Assembly: GCF_000615945.1 (NCBI RefSeq)
Contig: NZ_BAMO01000011.1
Location: 1 to 64,000 of the forward strand
Source of the DNA: Caldalkalibacillus mannanilyticus JCM 10596
GTDB lineage: Bacteria; Bacillota; Bacilli; Caldalkalibacillales; JCM-10596
Direction: 5' to 3'
DNA: 64,000 nucleotides
Below the pieces are notes generated by a model that searched no databases, was not told the origin of the DNA, and saw only the letters and a list, made by a program, of their open reading frames with translations. Within the stretch, counting starts at the first letter, position 1, and the number at the start of each line of letters is the position of its first letter. A program made the position numbers and the translations under genes. Positions 45,247 through 53,770 of this stretch are shown piece by piece.

Positions 45247-46797
45247 TTACTTCTGCTCTGACCACTCCTCCACATTCCACACCTTAGTTACCCAATCCTC
45301 GTAGAAATCCGGTTCATGCGAAACAAGTAAGATCGTTCCTTTGTATTGTTTCAGAGCTTTCTTCAATTCATCCTTCGCTGCTACATCTAAATGGTTGGTC
45401 GGCTCGTCAAATAACAACCAGTTACTTTCATTCATCAGAAGCTTACATAAGCGAACCTTTGCCTGTTCACCTCCGCTCAAGGCGTGAAGAGGACGTGTAA
45501 TATGTTCATTTTTCAACCCACATCTAGCAAGAGCGGCTCTTACTTCATGTTGGTTTAAATGAGGAAACGCATTCCAGATTTCATCAATTGGCGTTGTGCT
45601 GCCAGCCTTAACCTCTTGTTCAAAATACGCAGGGTAGAGAAAATCGCCTAAATAGACTGTTCCACTAATCGGAGGTATTTTTCCTAGAATAGTTTTAAGA
45701 AGGGTCGATTTCCCCACTCCATTACAACCGACAATGGCTATTTTTTCTCCACGCTCAATAGTCATCGACATTTTTGGCAAAAGAGCGTAATCGTAGCCAA
45801 TCTCAACATCCTTTCCTTCAAATACTAACTTACCACTCGCCCTCGCTTCTTTAAATTCAAAGGTGGGCTTCACAGCTGTTTCGGGACGATCGATGCGTTC
45901 TAAGCGATCCAATTGCTTCTGACGACTCTTCGCTCTTCCTGTTGTGGAATATCTTGCCTTGTTACGTTGGATGAAATCCTCTGTTTTCTTGATATATTCC
46001 TTTTGTTTTTCGTAGGCATCCACGTGCTGACGCTTGTTTAATTCAGCCATATCCAGAAATCTTTCATAGTTAGCCGTATAGCGGTTCATCTTATTAAACT
46101 CCAGATGGTAGACAACATTGATCACTTCATTCATAAACTCTGTGTCATGAGAGATCAAGATAAAAGCATAGGGATATTCCTTAAGATATTCTGTTAACCA
46201 CCTGATATGCTCTACATCTAGATAGTTGGTCGGCTCATCAAGCAGTAATACGGTAGGTTTCTCCAGTAATAGCTTGGCTAACAAAACCTTGGTTCTTTGC
46301 CCTCCGCTTAACGCCGCTACGTCACGATCCAAACCAATCGCATCTAAACCAAGCCCCCGTGCCATTTCCTCTACTTTAATTTCAAGAAGATAAAATCCAC
46401 TTGCATCTAAACGATCTTGGATTTCCCCCATTTGCTCTAGTAAAACCTCTAGCTCTTCAGGCGAAGCATCTGCCATTTTTTCTGTGATTTCCATCATCTT
46501 CTTTTCTTCTTCATATAAAGGTAGAAAAGCATCTTTTAAAATATCTCTGATCGTCTTTCCGGGGGTTAGCTTCGTATGCTGATCGAGATAACCATAATGA
46601 ACTCTTGGAGTCCATTCCAACTTCCCTGACTCACGTAATAATTGACCTGTTAGGATATTCATTAGAGTAGATTTACCAACTCCATTGGCACCTACTAATC
46701 CAACGTGTTCCCCTGCTAATAATCGAAACGACACATTCTTAAATAAGACTCGATCTCCATAACTATGACTTAAATCTTCAACGGTTAGTAAACTCAT
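45247..46797 (-). CDS. yfmM: ABC-F ATPase (YfmM type)
   Basis: A 516-residue protein with two ABC domains and no membrane part. Walker A motifs are GANGVGKST (~37) and GCNGVGKST (~345); signatures are LSGGQRTK and LSGGEQAK; the linker (~225-310) is charged and helical (RYTANYERFLDMAELNK, then GRAKSRQKQLDRLERI). ABC-F proteins bind the ribosome E site; YfmM in Bacillus is a housekeeping translation factor involved in relieving stalled ribosomes. It opens with MSLLTVEDLSHSYGDRVLF; the start at 46797 follows GGAGG. Confidence 0.92.
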   Translation of the reverse strand: MSLLTVEDLSHSYGDRVLFKNVSFRLLAGEHVGLVGANGVGKSTLMNILTGQLLRESGKLEWTPRVHYGYLDQHTKLTPGKTIRDILKDAFLPLYEEEKKMMEITEKMADASPEELEVLLEQMGEIQDRLDASGFYLLEIKVEEMARGLGLDAIGLDRDVAALSGGQRTKVLLAKLLLEKPTVLLLDEPTNYLDVEHIRWLTEYLKEYPYAFILISHDTEFMNEVINVVYHLEFNKMNRYTANYERFLDMAELNKRQHVDAYEKQKEYIKKTEDFIQRNKARYSTTGRAKSRQKQLDRLERIDRPETAVKPTFEFKEARASGKLVFEGKDVEIGYDYALLPKMSMTIERGEKIAIVGCNGVGKSTLLKTILGKIPPISGTVYLGDFLYPAYFEQEVKAGSTTPIDEIWNAFPHLNQHEVRAALARCGLKNEHITRPLHALSGGEQAKVRLCKLLMNESNWLLFDEPTNHLDVAAKDELKKALKQYKGTILLVSHEPDFYEDWVTKVWNVEEWSEQK

Positions 46798-46828
46798 TTG
46801 AACTTCATTCCTCCATGTATCGGCAATA

Positions 46829-46866
46829 CAAAACCTGCCCATAGCAGAAGCTAACGACAGGTTTTG
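46829..46866 (-). promoter_or_regulatory. Hairpin in the yfmM leader (attenuator or yycC terminator)
   Basis: CAAAACCTG pairs with CAGGTTTTG, with an inner TAGC-AGAA-GCTA hairpin. On the minus strand it is followed by TTTTGTATT and then, ~12 bp on, the yfmM ribosome site. It could end yycC transcripts or attenuate yfmM. Confidence 0.45.
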
Positions 46867-46920
46867 TTTTTCGCTGTTTTATTCTTCTTCGCTTTGTCTT
46901 TCTTCAGTTTCAAATCTTAC

Positions 46921-47073
46921 TTAGTCCTCATTTTTCTTCGAATCTTCTTTTGATAATTCCATCATTTTCTGCATTAAAATATGTTGAGGCATATGCATAA
47001 TTTGTTCAATGGGAACTTGTAGCTTTTCAGATAATATTTTGGCTGTTTCAGCTGAAATCGGTAATGGTTTCAT
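46921..47073 (-). CDS. yycC: YycC-family small protein
   Basis: A 50-residue protein, MKPLPISAETAKILSEKLQVP then IEQIMHMPQHILMQKMMELS and an acidic tail. The 'MHMPQHIL(M/L)QK' block is the YycC family. A GGAGGG site lies 8 bases before the start. Function is unknown; the helix-turn-helix-like spacing suggests a small regulator. Confidence 0.8.
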   Translation of the reverse strand: MKPLPISAETAKILSEKLQVPIEQIMHMPQHILMQKMMELSKEDSKKNED

Positions 47074-47166
47074 TTGTTCAACCCTCCATTGATCTATTAT
47101 AGCAGAGAAGAAAATAACTTCTCAATTGATATCTTCCTTTATCCTCTTCTTTTCTTTTCCAAATGA

Positions 47167-48108
47167 CTATGCTTTATTTTCTAGAATAAAAATTCTCTGG
47201 TTACTATTCTGTGCAAGCTGTTCTCTCATCTTCTTTTCAGCCCTTTTTAGCTTCGTTACAATGCTTTTTACTTGTTTTCTAGTATTCTCGGCTTGAACCA
47301 AAGAATCAGAAATTTTGCCATGCACCATCCAATCGACAATGAGGCCATCAAAAAAGAAATCGGCAAAGGTTAGAAAATTTCCTATTTCAATCTCCACCTT
47401 AAAGTGCTTCTTGATATCCATCAATTCATGCTGAAAATGACGTAATTCCTTTTGCGCTATGTGTATTTCCTTTTTGGCATCGTTCAAATGACTATGCTTA
47501 ATGGCGGTAGAGATCGCTCCTCCACCAATCATATCCCAGGTCGCCCAGCCCTTAGCTTTTTCTAAGGATTGAATCGCCATTTTCAAGCTATCCAAAGCCT
47601 CACACCCTGCTTCAATCGCCTCTCTATACTCAATGAGGTCCGCATGAAGGTTCACTTCTTGATCTGCTAATTGATACAACTCATTACTCCAAAGGGACTT
47701 TCGATCATGAATCAGCCTTTCCTTATCCACTAGAAATTGAGCGTATTCTTGATCGATACTTTCAAGCTCTTGCAGTTTACCTTGGTATTCTTTTAGTTCC
47801 TGTTCAATATCCCTAATCGTTTCTAAAGCTTCTTCATATTTTAATCTCGCTGTCAACAATTCCTGCTGTTCTTCGTCTAAACGTTCTTGCTTTCGTCCAA
47901 TAATGCTGTAAAAAATATGAGTCAATGAGAAGTTCTCCAGCTTCTGAACATCTCTTTCTTCCTTTTTCAAAATGGTGAATAATTGCTCCGCTTTAGCCTT
48001 TTCCTCATGAAGATAAGACAGATTCTTCTGAAGCAAGGATTCCCACTTCTCCTTCTTTCTTTGTTTATCCTTGATCTGATTCAACCGTTCTGTTAATTCA
48101 TTCATCAT
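47167..48108 (-). CDS. Cytoplasmic coiled-coil protein with a conserved glycine-rich motif
   Basis: A 313-residue soluble protein. Long heptad-rich helices occupy residues ~1-160 (many Glu/Lys/Gln). They are followed by SLEKAKGWATWDMIGGGAISTAIKHSHLNDAKKEIHIAQ, a Gly-rich, very well conserved-looking stretch (~200-240), then a hydrophobic helical section FLTFADFFFDGLIVDWMVHGKI. I do not recognise a named family. The start (48108) has GAGGTG 6 bases upstream; the longer reading to 48300 overlaps the divergent rocB leader. It is divergent from rocB. Confidence 0.65.
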   Translation of the reverse strand: MMNELTERLNQIKDKQRKKEKWESLLQKNLSYLHEEKAKAEQLFTILKKEERDVQKLENFSLTHIFYSIIGRKQERLDEEQQELLTARLKYEEALETIRDIEQELKEYQGKLQELESIDQEYAQFLVDKERLIHDRKSLWSNELYQLADQEVNLHADLIEYREAIEAGCEALDSLKMAIQSLEKAKGWATWDMIGGGAISTAIKHSHLNDAKKEIHIAQKELRHFQHELMDIKKHFKVEIEIGNFLTFADFFFDGLIVDWMVHGKISDSLVQAENTRKQVKSIVTKLKRAEKKMREQLAQNSNQRIFILENKA

Positions 48109-48190
48109 GTCGTCCACCTCACTCCCTTTATTACGGAAAAAGGAAGGGAAGGTTTCAAAGTCGTCAGGTGCTCCTGTCTTTTCTTTTCCT

Positions 48191-48207
48191 CTGGCATGGA
48201 TTATGAT
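48191..48207 (+). promoter_or_regulatory. Possible sigma-54 (SigL) promoter of rocB
   Basis: CTGGCATGG-ATT-ATGAT fits the -24 half (YTGGCACGR) 8/9. The two bases 10 bp later are GA where GC is expected at -12. The spacing GG-N10-GA is right. The rocB start is 76 bp downstream. In B. subtilis the roc genes use SigL and RocR. Confidence 0.35.
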
Positions 48208-48282
48208 GGAAACAGAATTATTTTCGATCCCGAAATAGTTTACGAAAGATATATACTTCTGAAAACAAGGAGGTTTCCTTCT

Positions 48283-49941
48283 ATGCTTACCTGTCATCAA
48301 GAAGTCATGAAATTAACCAAACAATTAGTGCAGACGCTAAGTGTGGTCAATACCACAGGTGAAAAGAAAATAGCACTTCAAATAAAAGAGCTTTTAGCTC
48401 GCCTGTCTTATTTTCAAGAAAACCCCTCTCATTTAGTTCTTCAACGCACAGAAGCAGATGAACAGGAAAGATATAATGTCCTAGCCCTAGTGAAGGGAAG
48501 AAAAAAACAATCGAAGAAAACCGTGATTTTGTTAGGTCATCTAGATACAGTAGGAATTGATGATTTTCACCACTTAAGGGAACTTGCCTGTCATCCTGAT
48601 TCTTTAATGACGGAATTAAAAAAAGAAGCCTCCCCACCCTTGATCCAAGAGCACCTGAACTCCGATGCTTGGTTATTTGGTCGAGGCGTACTGGATATGA
48701 AAGCTGGTCTTGCCAGTCACCTGTACCTCATTCAGTATTTTTCAGAGCATCCTGAAGAACTGGAGGGGAATCTCGTCCTGATCGCCGAATGTGATGAAGA
48801 AGATGGTTCACACGGTATCCTAACGGCATTAAAAGGCTTGCGTCAGTGGAAAAAAGAACATCACCTAGACTATGTTGCAGCCATTAATGCCGACTTTGTT
48901 TCCCCTCGCTCAGAGAACGATCCAAAACGATATATTTATAAGGGAACTGTAGGCAAGCTTCTACCTTCCTTCTATATTACTGGTGCTGAAACCCATGTTG
49001 GTTCCTGCTTTGAAGGGATTGATCCTAACTTTCTTGCAGCAGAGCTAACAAAGCAAATTAGCTATAATCCTGAGTTATGTAACGAAGCGTATGGTGAAAC
49101 GACGGTTCCCCCTGTGGCTCTAAAACAAACCGATCTCAAACCAACCTATACGGTGCAGACCGCATTAGCTGCTTATGTTTATTATAATTTTTTTATCCAT
49201 TCATGGTCTCCGAAAGACGTATTGGAAAAGCTTAGTCATCAAGCAGAGCTTGCTTTTTCCCATGCGTTAGAAGCCTATAAGAGCAGATATCAATCCTACT
49301 GTCAGCTTAGTGGAGAAACCTATCGGGAGATCCCTTGGAAACCTAATGTGATGACCTATGAAGAAATGGAACGATCACTAATCGCTGAGCACGGAGAAAA
49401 ATATCTTGTTCATATGACCCACTTTAAGAACGAACTGCTAAACGATACCAGCTTAGATACTAGAATGTTTGCTGCGAGGGTAGTTGAAGAGGCTTTTCAG
49501 TGGATGCCAGATAAGCGTCCAACCATGATCCTTTTCTACTCCTCCCTCTATTCCCCACGCATCGAAGTTGTAGGTCAAACGGAACAGGAGCAAAAGCTGA
49601 TTGATTCCCTTGATGAAGCGGTAGCCGCTCTTCAGCCAGAGTATCCACATCCTATCGTTATCCGAAACTACTTTCCTTATATTTCTGACATGAGCTTTGT
49701 GTCTCTCAGTGACGATGAAGAAGGAATTCATGCTGTAATAGCGAACAACCCTGGCTGGGGGACAAAGCATTACGTAGAGTATCAGGATGTACGAGAGCTA
49801 AATGTTCCAGTGATTAACATTGGACCGTATGGACATGACGCTCATAAAAAGTATGAACGAGCTGAAATCAAATACTCATTTGAGATGGTTCCTAATCTGA
49901 CGTATCAAGTGATTAAAAATCTGCTCCAAAAATATAGCTAA
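48283..49941 (+). CDS. rocB: RocB-type M20 metallopeptidase
   Basis: A 552-residue zinc peptidase-fold protein of the arginine-utilisation RocB family. GHLDTVG (~90) and RGVLDMKAGLASH hold the first metal-ligand residues, LIAECDEEDGSHG holds the catalytic Glu pair, and INADFVSPR and the C-terminal INIGPYGHDAHKKYERAEI the remaining ligands. RocB is found in rocABC arginine-catabolism operons, but its reaction is unproven. AAGGAGG is 8 bases before this start; the longer reading to 48196 overlaps the divergent gene's leader. Confidence 0.9.
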   Translation: MLTCHQEVMKLTKQLVQTLSVVNTTGEKKIALQIKELLARLSYFQENPSHLVLQRTEADEQERYNVLALVKGRKKQSKKTVILLGHLDTVGIDDFHHLRELACHPDSLMTELKKEASPPLIQEHLNSDAWLFGRGVLDMKAGLASHLYLIQYFSEHPEELEGNLVLIAECDEEDGSHGILTALKGLRQWKKEHHLDYVAAINADFVSPRSENDPKRYIYKGTVGKLLPSFYITGAETHVGSCFEGIDPNFLAAELTKQISYNPELCNEAYGETTVPPVALKQTDLKPTYTVQTALAAYVYYNFFIHSWSPKDVLEKLSHQAELAFSHALEAYKSRYQSYCQLSGETYREIPWKPNVMTYEEMERSLIAEHGEKYLVHMTHFKNELLNDTSLDTRMFAARVVEEAFQWMPDKRPTMILFYSSLYSPRIEVVGQTEQEQKLIDSLDEAVAALQPEYPHPIVIRNYFPYISDMSFVSLSDDEEGIHAVIANNPGWGTKHYVEYQDVRELNVPVINIGPYGHDAHKKYERAEIKYSFEMVPNLTYQVIKNLLQKYS

Positions 49942-50033
49942 TCCCTTTTTGTTGAAGTTACTAAACAAACGAGCTTGTTTGCTTAAAAAATTGTATAAAT
50001 ATAGTAAAATCAAGGTAAAGGAGGAGGGTACGT

Positions 50034-50860
50034 ATGATTTCAGAGTTGAAGAATTCGGAATTCTATAAGGGTAAAGATTTACTAAATGAAAAAGGTCAAG
50101 TAGAAGTAAAAGCAGTCATAGAAGGGATAAATCCTGGTCGTGTATTTGTAGATGATATTTGTTCCCCTACTACTGGCTTATTTGGTTAGGGAATAATGAT
50201 GGTTTTTTCTTTATTGGAGATGAAAAAAATGAAGGGTTCAATCACGAATTAAACAATTTTATTGATAAAGTAATCCAACCAGAAGCAAAGAAAGTTGGAT
50301 TAACTTGGTTTGAAGGGATTGGTAATCACAGCAGATGGGATGCAACTATCAAAAAAGTGTTTGAACACCGTACATTAGGGAGTTGGAACCAGAGGGTCTA
50401 TACTATACAAAAAGATGCTGATAGAGGAAACTATGAACCTCCTATTGAAGAAGGATATAAGGTTGTAAAAATTAATGAAACACTCTTTGAAAACAGAGAT
50501 AACTCAATTGAAAACATTGAATTTCTACACTCAAAAATTTTAAAGGTTTGGTCTTCACCTGAGAGGTTCTTTGATGCTGGTATTGGTTATTGTATTCTTT
50601 TCAGAGACGAAATAGTAAGTATATGTTTTTCAGCGTTTGTCGTTGGAAATGTACACTGTATAGATATTGAAACATTAAAAGGGCATCAAGGAAAAAAATT
50701 AGCTCAAAAAATAGCTCAAACTTTTGTAAGGAATTGTTTGGAGAAAAATCTTGTTCCTTATTGGGATTGTATGGAATCGAACAAGCCGTCCATAGCAGTT
50801 GCAGAAAATATAGGATTGAAAAATGTATTTAACTATATAGGCTATGAATTTGCTTTTTAG
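50034..50860 (+). CDS. GNAT acetyltransferase (PF12746-like), frameshifted at ~50178
   Basis: A ~275-residue acetyltransferase after one base is restored. The first 51 codons, MISELKNSEFYKGKDLLNEK... VFVDDICSPTTGL, are in one frame; WLGNNDGFFFIGDE onward is in another. Between them GGCTTATTTGG lacks one base for GL-IWLGNN. The C-terminal half has the GNAT fold: YCILFRDEIVSICFSAFV, HCIDIETLKGHQGKKLAQKIAQTFV (the acetyl-CoA loop variant) and PYWDCMESNKPSIAVAENIGLKNV. The start has AAAGGAGGAGGG ahead. The substrate is unknown. Confidence 0.8.
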
Positions 50861-50881
50861 TACTTGTTCTTCAACAAAGGA

Positions 50882-50920
50882 GTGCGATGCTTGAGTTATC
50901 GGAGCATCGCTTTGCTTGTT
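50882..50920 (+). terminator. Terminator after the GNAT gene
   Basis: GCGATGCT and AGCATCGC pair in 8 bp around TGAGTTATCGG, followed by TTTGCTTGTT. Confidence 0.7.
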
Positions 50921-50996
50921 CTGCTGTCGAGCTGAATTGTTTTACAAATTTGCTATAATAGAAATAAAATCTTTGCGGATGACAAGGAGAAAAAAA

Positions 50997-51377
50997 ATGG
51001 AGAAAATAAAAGTTTGGGCGGAAAATTTAAAACGGCAAATATTCATTCTTTACTTTGCCTATAAAGACGAAAGAGTAGCTTGGTATGCTAAATTATTTAC
51101 AACTTGTATTGTAGCCTATGCGTTCAGCCCAATTGACTTAATACCTGATTTTATACCGATTCTTGGTTACGTGGATGATGTAATAATTGTACCGCTTGGA
51201 ATAATGTTTGCCTTGAAGATGATACCTAAGAATGTACTTTCTGATTGTACATTGAAAGTAGAAGAGCTGCTAAAAAAAGATAAGCCAAAGAATTGGATTG
51301 TTGGCTCACTGATCATACTGATTTGGAGTCTATTCATCCTATGGCTTATTGTAAAGGTTTATCAATTTTTGAACTAA
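50997..51377 (+). CDS. ykvA: YkvA/DUF1232 membrane protein
   Basis: A 126-residue protein with helices at ~35-95 and ~105-125. DERVAWYAKLFTTCIVAYAFSPIDLIPDFIPILGYVDDVIIVPLGI is the defining DUF1232 block. Function is unknown. The start at 50997 follows AAGGAG. Confidence 0.87.
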   Translation: MEKIKVWAENLKRQIFILYFAYKDERVAWYAKLFTTCIVAYAFSPIDLIPDFIPILGYVDDVIIVPLGIMFALKMIPKNVLSDCTLKVEELLKKDKPKNWIVGSLIILIWSLFILWLIVKVYQFLN

Positions 51378-51383
51378 GAGAGC

Positions 51384-52611
51384 TTATTCCTCTGCCCACT
51401 CCCTAAGCTTCTGATCTGAAGGCATGAACACCGTAATGATCCCCAAGACAGGAAGAAAAGCGGTCATGATCATGACATTCTTGACACCTAACCAATCGAT
51501 CAACCTCCCAAGACAACGGCTCCTATGGCTCCTAAGCCAAAGGCTAACCCAATAATCAATCCCGAAACAGTTCCGATTTTCCCTGGCACTAATTCTTGTG
51601 CATAAACAACTGTAACGGAAAAGCTAGACAAGATAATAAATCCATTTAATAAAAAGATGGGGTACGCCCAAAACAAATCAACATGAGGCATGATCAAGGC
51701 AAGAGGAGCAGACCCTAGCATCGAAAACATAATCACATTACGCTTTCCAAACCGGTCGGCTAATGGACCGCCCAAAACGTCCCTACTGCCCCAGCCCCAA
51801 GGAATAAGAAAATAAAAATCTGAGCCTGATTAATAGTAATTCCATAATCATTGATGAGATAAAAGGGATAGAAATTCGTAATACCCGCATGATACCATGA
51901 TCTCGCAAAAACAAGAAAAATCAATAAGAGGATACCCATTTGAACCTGTTTTTTCCGAGCGGGACTCATCGCTCTAACACTTTGAAGCTTTTTCTTCGGC
52001 TGATCCACACGCAATTTAGCAGTATACCAAGAAGCGATGTAGAGTAAAACAAGAAAAGCAACAGCAGCTAGGATGGTAAACCAAATGGCTCCTAGCTGCC
52101 CTAATGGTACAAAGATTAATATCATCATAATAGGAGCAAGCGATTGACCCGCATTTCCGCCTACTTGGAAAATAGATTGAGCCAGCCCTCTTCGAGTACC
52201 AGCCGCCATATAAGCCACACGTGCTCCCTCAGGATGAAAGACCGCAGAGCCTAGACCTACTAAACATACAGAAAGAAAAACAAGGTAAAATTGATTCGCC
52301 AGTGCCAAACCTAACATACCAAAAAAAGTAAACACCATCCCCATTGGCAAAAGGTACGGCGAAGGCTTACGATCCGTATAGGCTCCAATGACTGGCTGCA
52401 TCACAGAAGCCGTCATATTCAGTGCAAAGCCAATAAAGCCTAGCTGTAAATAGGTTAAGTTCATTGTCTGCTGCAAAATAGGAAAAATCGCTGGAATCAC
52501 AGCTTGAACAGAGTCATTCAATAAATGAACGAAGCTAATGGCAAAAAGAATACGATACATGGTTTGTTGCTGCACCGCAGGCGTGCTTGAAATAGTAGCT
52601 TGAGCTTGCAT
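51384..52611 (-). CDS. fsr: Fsr-like major-facilitator exporter, two frameshifts
   Basis: A 12-helix MFS protein of ~409 residues after two bases are restored. The first 283 codons (from 52611) have FVHLLNDSVQAVIPAIFPILQ and GLGSAVFHPEGARVAYMAAG, blocks typical of the fosmidomycin-resistance (Fsr) family. Break 1 at ~51773: TTTTGGGCGGTCC lacks one base for W-G-G-P, resuming GPLADRFGKRNVIMF. Break 2 at ~51512: GGAGGTTGATCG lacks one base, resuming LIDWLGVKNVMIMTAFLPVLGI to a TAA at 51384. Both look like sequencing deletions, as no degraded codons are seen. The role is drug or metabolite efflux. Confidence 0.82.
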
Positions 52612-52652
52612 AGGTTTCTCCTTCTCTCAACTAAATTCTCCATATCCCACTA

Positions 52653-52673
52653 AGTTACCTTAGTTCTGTAACT
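52653..52673. promoter_or_regulatory. Inverted-repeat operator candidate upstream of the MFS gene
   Basis: AGTTAC-N9-GTAACT lies 42-62 bp upstream of the MFS start. A 21-bp palindrome of this size upstream of a single exporter fits a MarR/TetR-type operator. No local repressor is encoded next to it. Confidence 0.35.
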
Positions 52674-52777
52674 AGATCTCTCTATTTTTATTCTACTTTG
52701 TGATGTTTGCAGATCTTTCGCTTTCCGAATTTCTATTAGTGTAGCATGATTTCAATTTGATGAAAACAAAAAAGCAT

Positions 52778-53644
52778 CTATCTTCTCATGGCAATTCTTC
52801 GGTATTCTAGAGGGCTCATCCCTTCTGTCTTCTTGAACAGCTTAGAAAAATAAGTGTAGTCTATAAATCCAACATTCTCAGCTATAGATCGAATCGTTTC
52901 ATTTGTAGTAGTCAGCAAATGCTTCCCCATAGCTAAGCGATATTGGCTAATATATTGAGTGGGAGACATGCCGATCACCTGCTGCATACATCTCGTTAGA
53001 TAATCTGGGTGAAACAACGTGGCATGTGCTAAATCAGACATCTTAATCGGTTCAGCATAATGTTGATGGGTGTATGCCAGAATAAGCTCTGTTACCTGTT
53101 CAGCGGATGAAGGAATCATAATCGCTTCCTTCTGCAACACCAAAATTAATTCAAGAAACTCAATTTGCTGCTTCATTTTTTGTTCAGGAGCCTGTCCTTG
53201 GTTCATTTGCATTAATTTTTGTAAATGCCCTTCAAATACTTCCTTGTGCTGAATTCTGCCATAACGCGGGAGATGGAACTGATATCTTGCTGGCTCTGTA
53301 AATGTACTGTCCTGCAAAAAGATCTTAGCCCAGCGAACCGACTCATCCTTAACCAGATCATAGCCTCCTTCTTCGATATCGAAGTGAATCCAAGTAAAAT
53401 CGGTATTTTCCATAGACTCCTGATGCCCATAATGTTCGAGTCCAGGTGCAAGAATGATATATTCTCCTTCTTTCAGCGCATATCGGAGCTTATTTTCAGT
53501 AATATAGAACTCACCTTGACGTACATAAATCATATCAAAAACGGAAAAAACGCGTTTAAAATGCTTGTTCCCTGCGACCATACAGCATTCGTCACCCTTG
53601 ATATATACCGGAAAGGGTGGCGTGTTAAATCGTAACAAATCCAA
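52778..53644 (-). CDS. AraC-family transcriptional regulator
   Basis: A 288-residue regulator. The N-terminal cupin sensor domain (~1-150) has VYIKGDECCMVAGNKHFKR and LAPGLEHYGHQ. The C-terminal double HTH has KMSDLAHATLFHPDYLTRCMQQVIGMSPTQYISQYRLAMGKHLL and IAENVGFIDYTYFSKLFKKTEGMSPLEYRR. The start is a TTG at 53644 with an excellent GGAGGTGATC 8 bases ahead; the ATG at 53689 has no site. It is divergent from a MATE transporter and probably regulates it. Confidence 0.88.
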   Translation of the reverse strand: MDLLRFNTPPFPVYIKGDECCMVAGNKHFKRVFSVFDMIYVRQGEFYITENKLRYALKEGEYIILAPGLEHYGHQESMENTDFTWIHFDIEEGGYDLVKDESVRWAKIFLQDSTFTEPARYQFHLPRYGRIQHKEVFEGHLQKLMQMNQGQAPEQKMKQQIEFLELILVLQKEAIMIPSSAEQVTELILAYTHQHYAEPIKMSDLAHATLFHPDYLTRCMQQVIGMSPTQYISQYRLAMGKHLLTTTNETIRSIAENVGFIDYTYFSKLFKKTEGMSPLEYRRIAMRR

Positions 53645-53770
53645 TCTGATCACCTCCAAATCAAAAAGTCGAGATTCTCCAAACCTCATCGAAATTGACT
53701 ATTTCTATTTTACCAAAATAGAAGTACACTAGTGATTATTTTCTCTAATTCTACAGAGGTGAGGTCATCT

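Noticed and set aside
46829-46866. A tRNA or riboswitch in the yfmM leader
   Set aside because: Only one hairpin is present; no cloverleaf or known aptamer core is seen.
49955-49985. AAACAAACGAGCTTGTTTGCTT as a rocB terminator
   Set aside because: The stem is only about 5 bp with a weak A-rich tail; I do not trust it as a terminator.
50159-50860. A separate acetyltransferase starting at TTG 50159
   Set aside because: The upstream 51 codons with a strong ribosome site at 50034 belong to the same family N-terminus in another frame.
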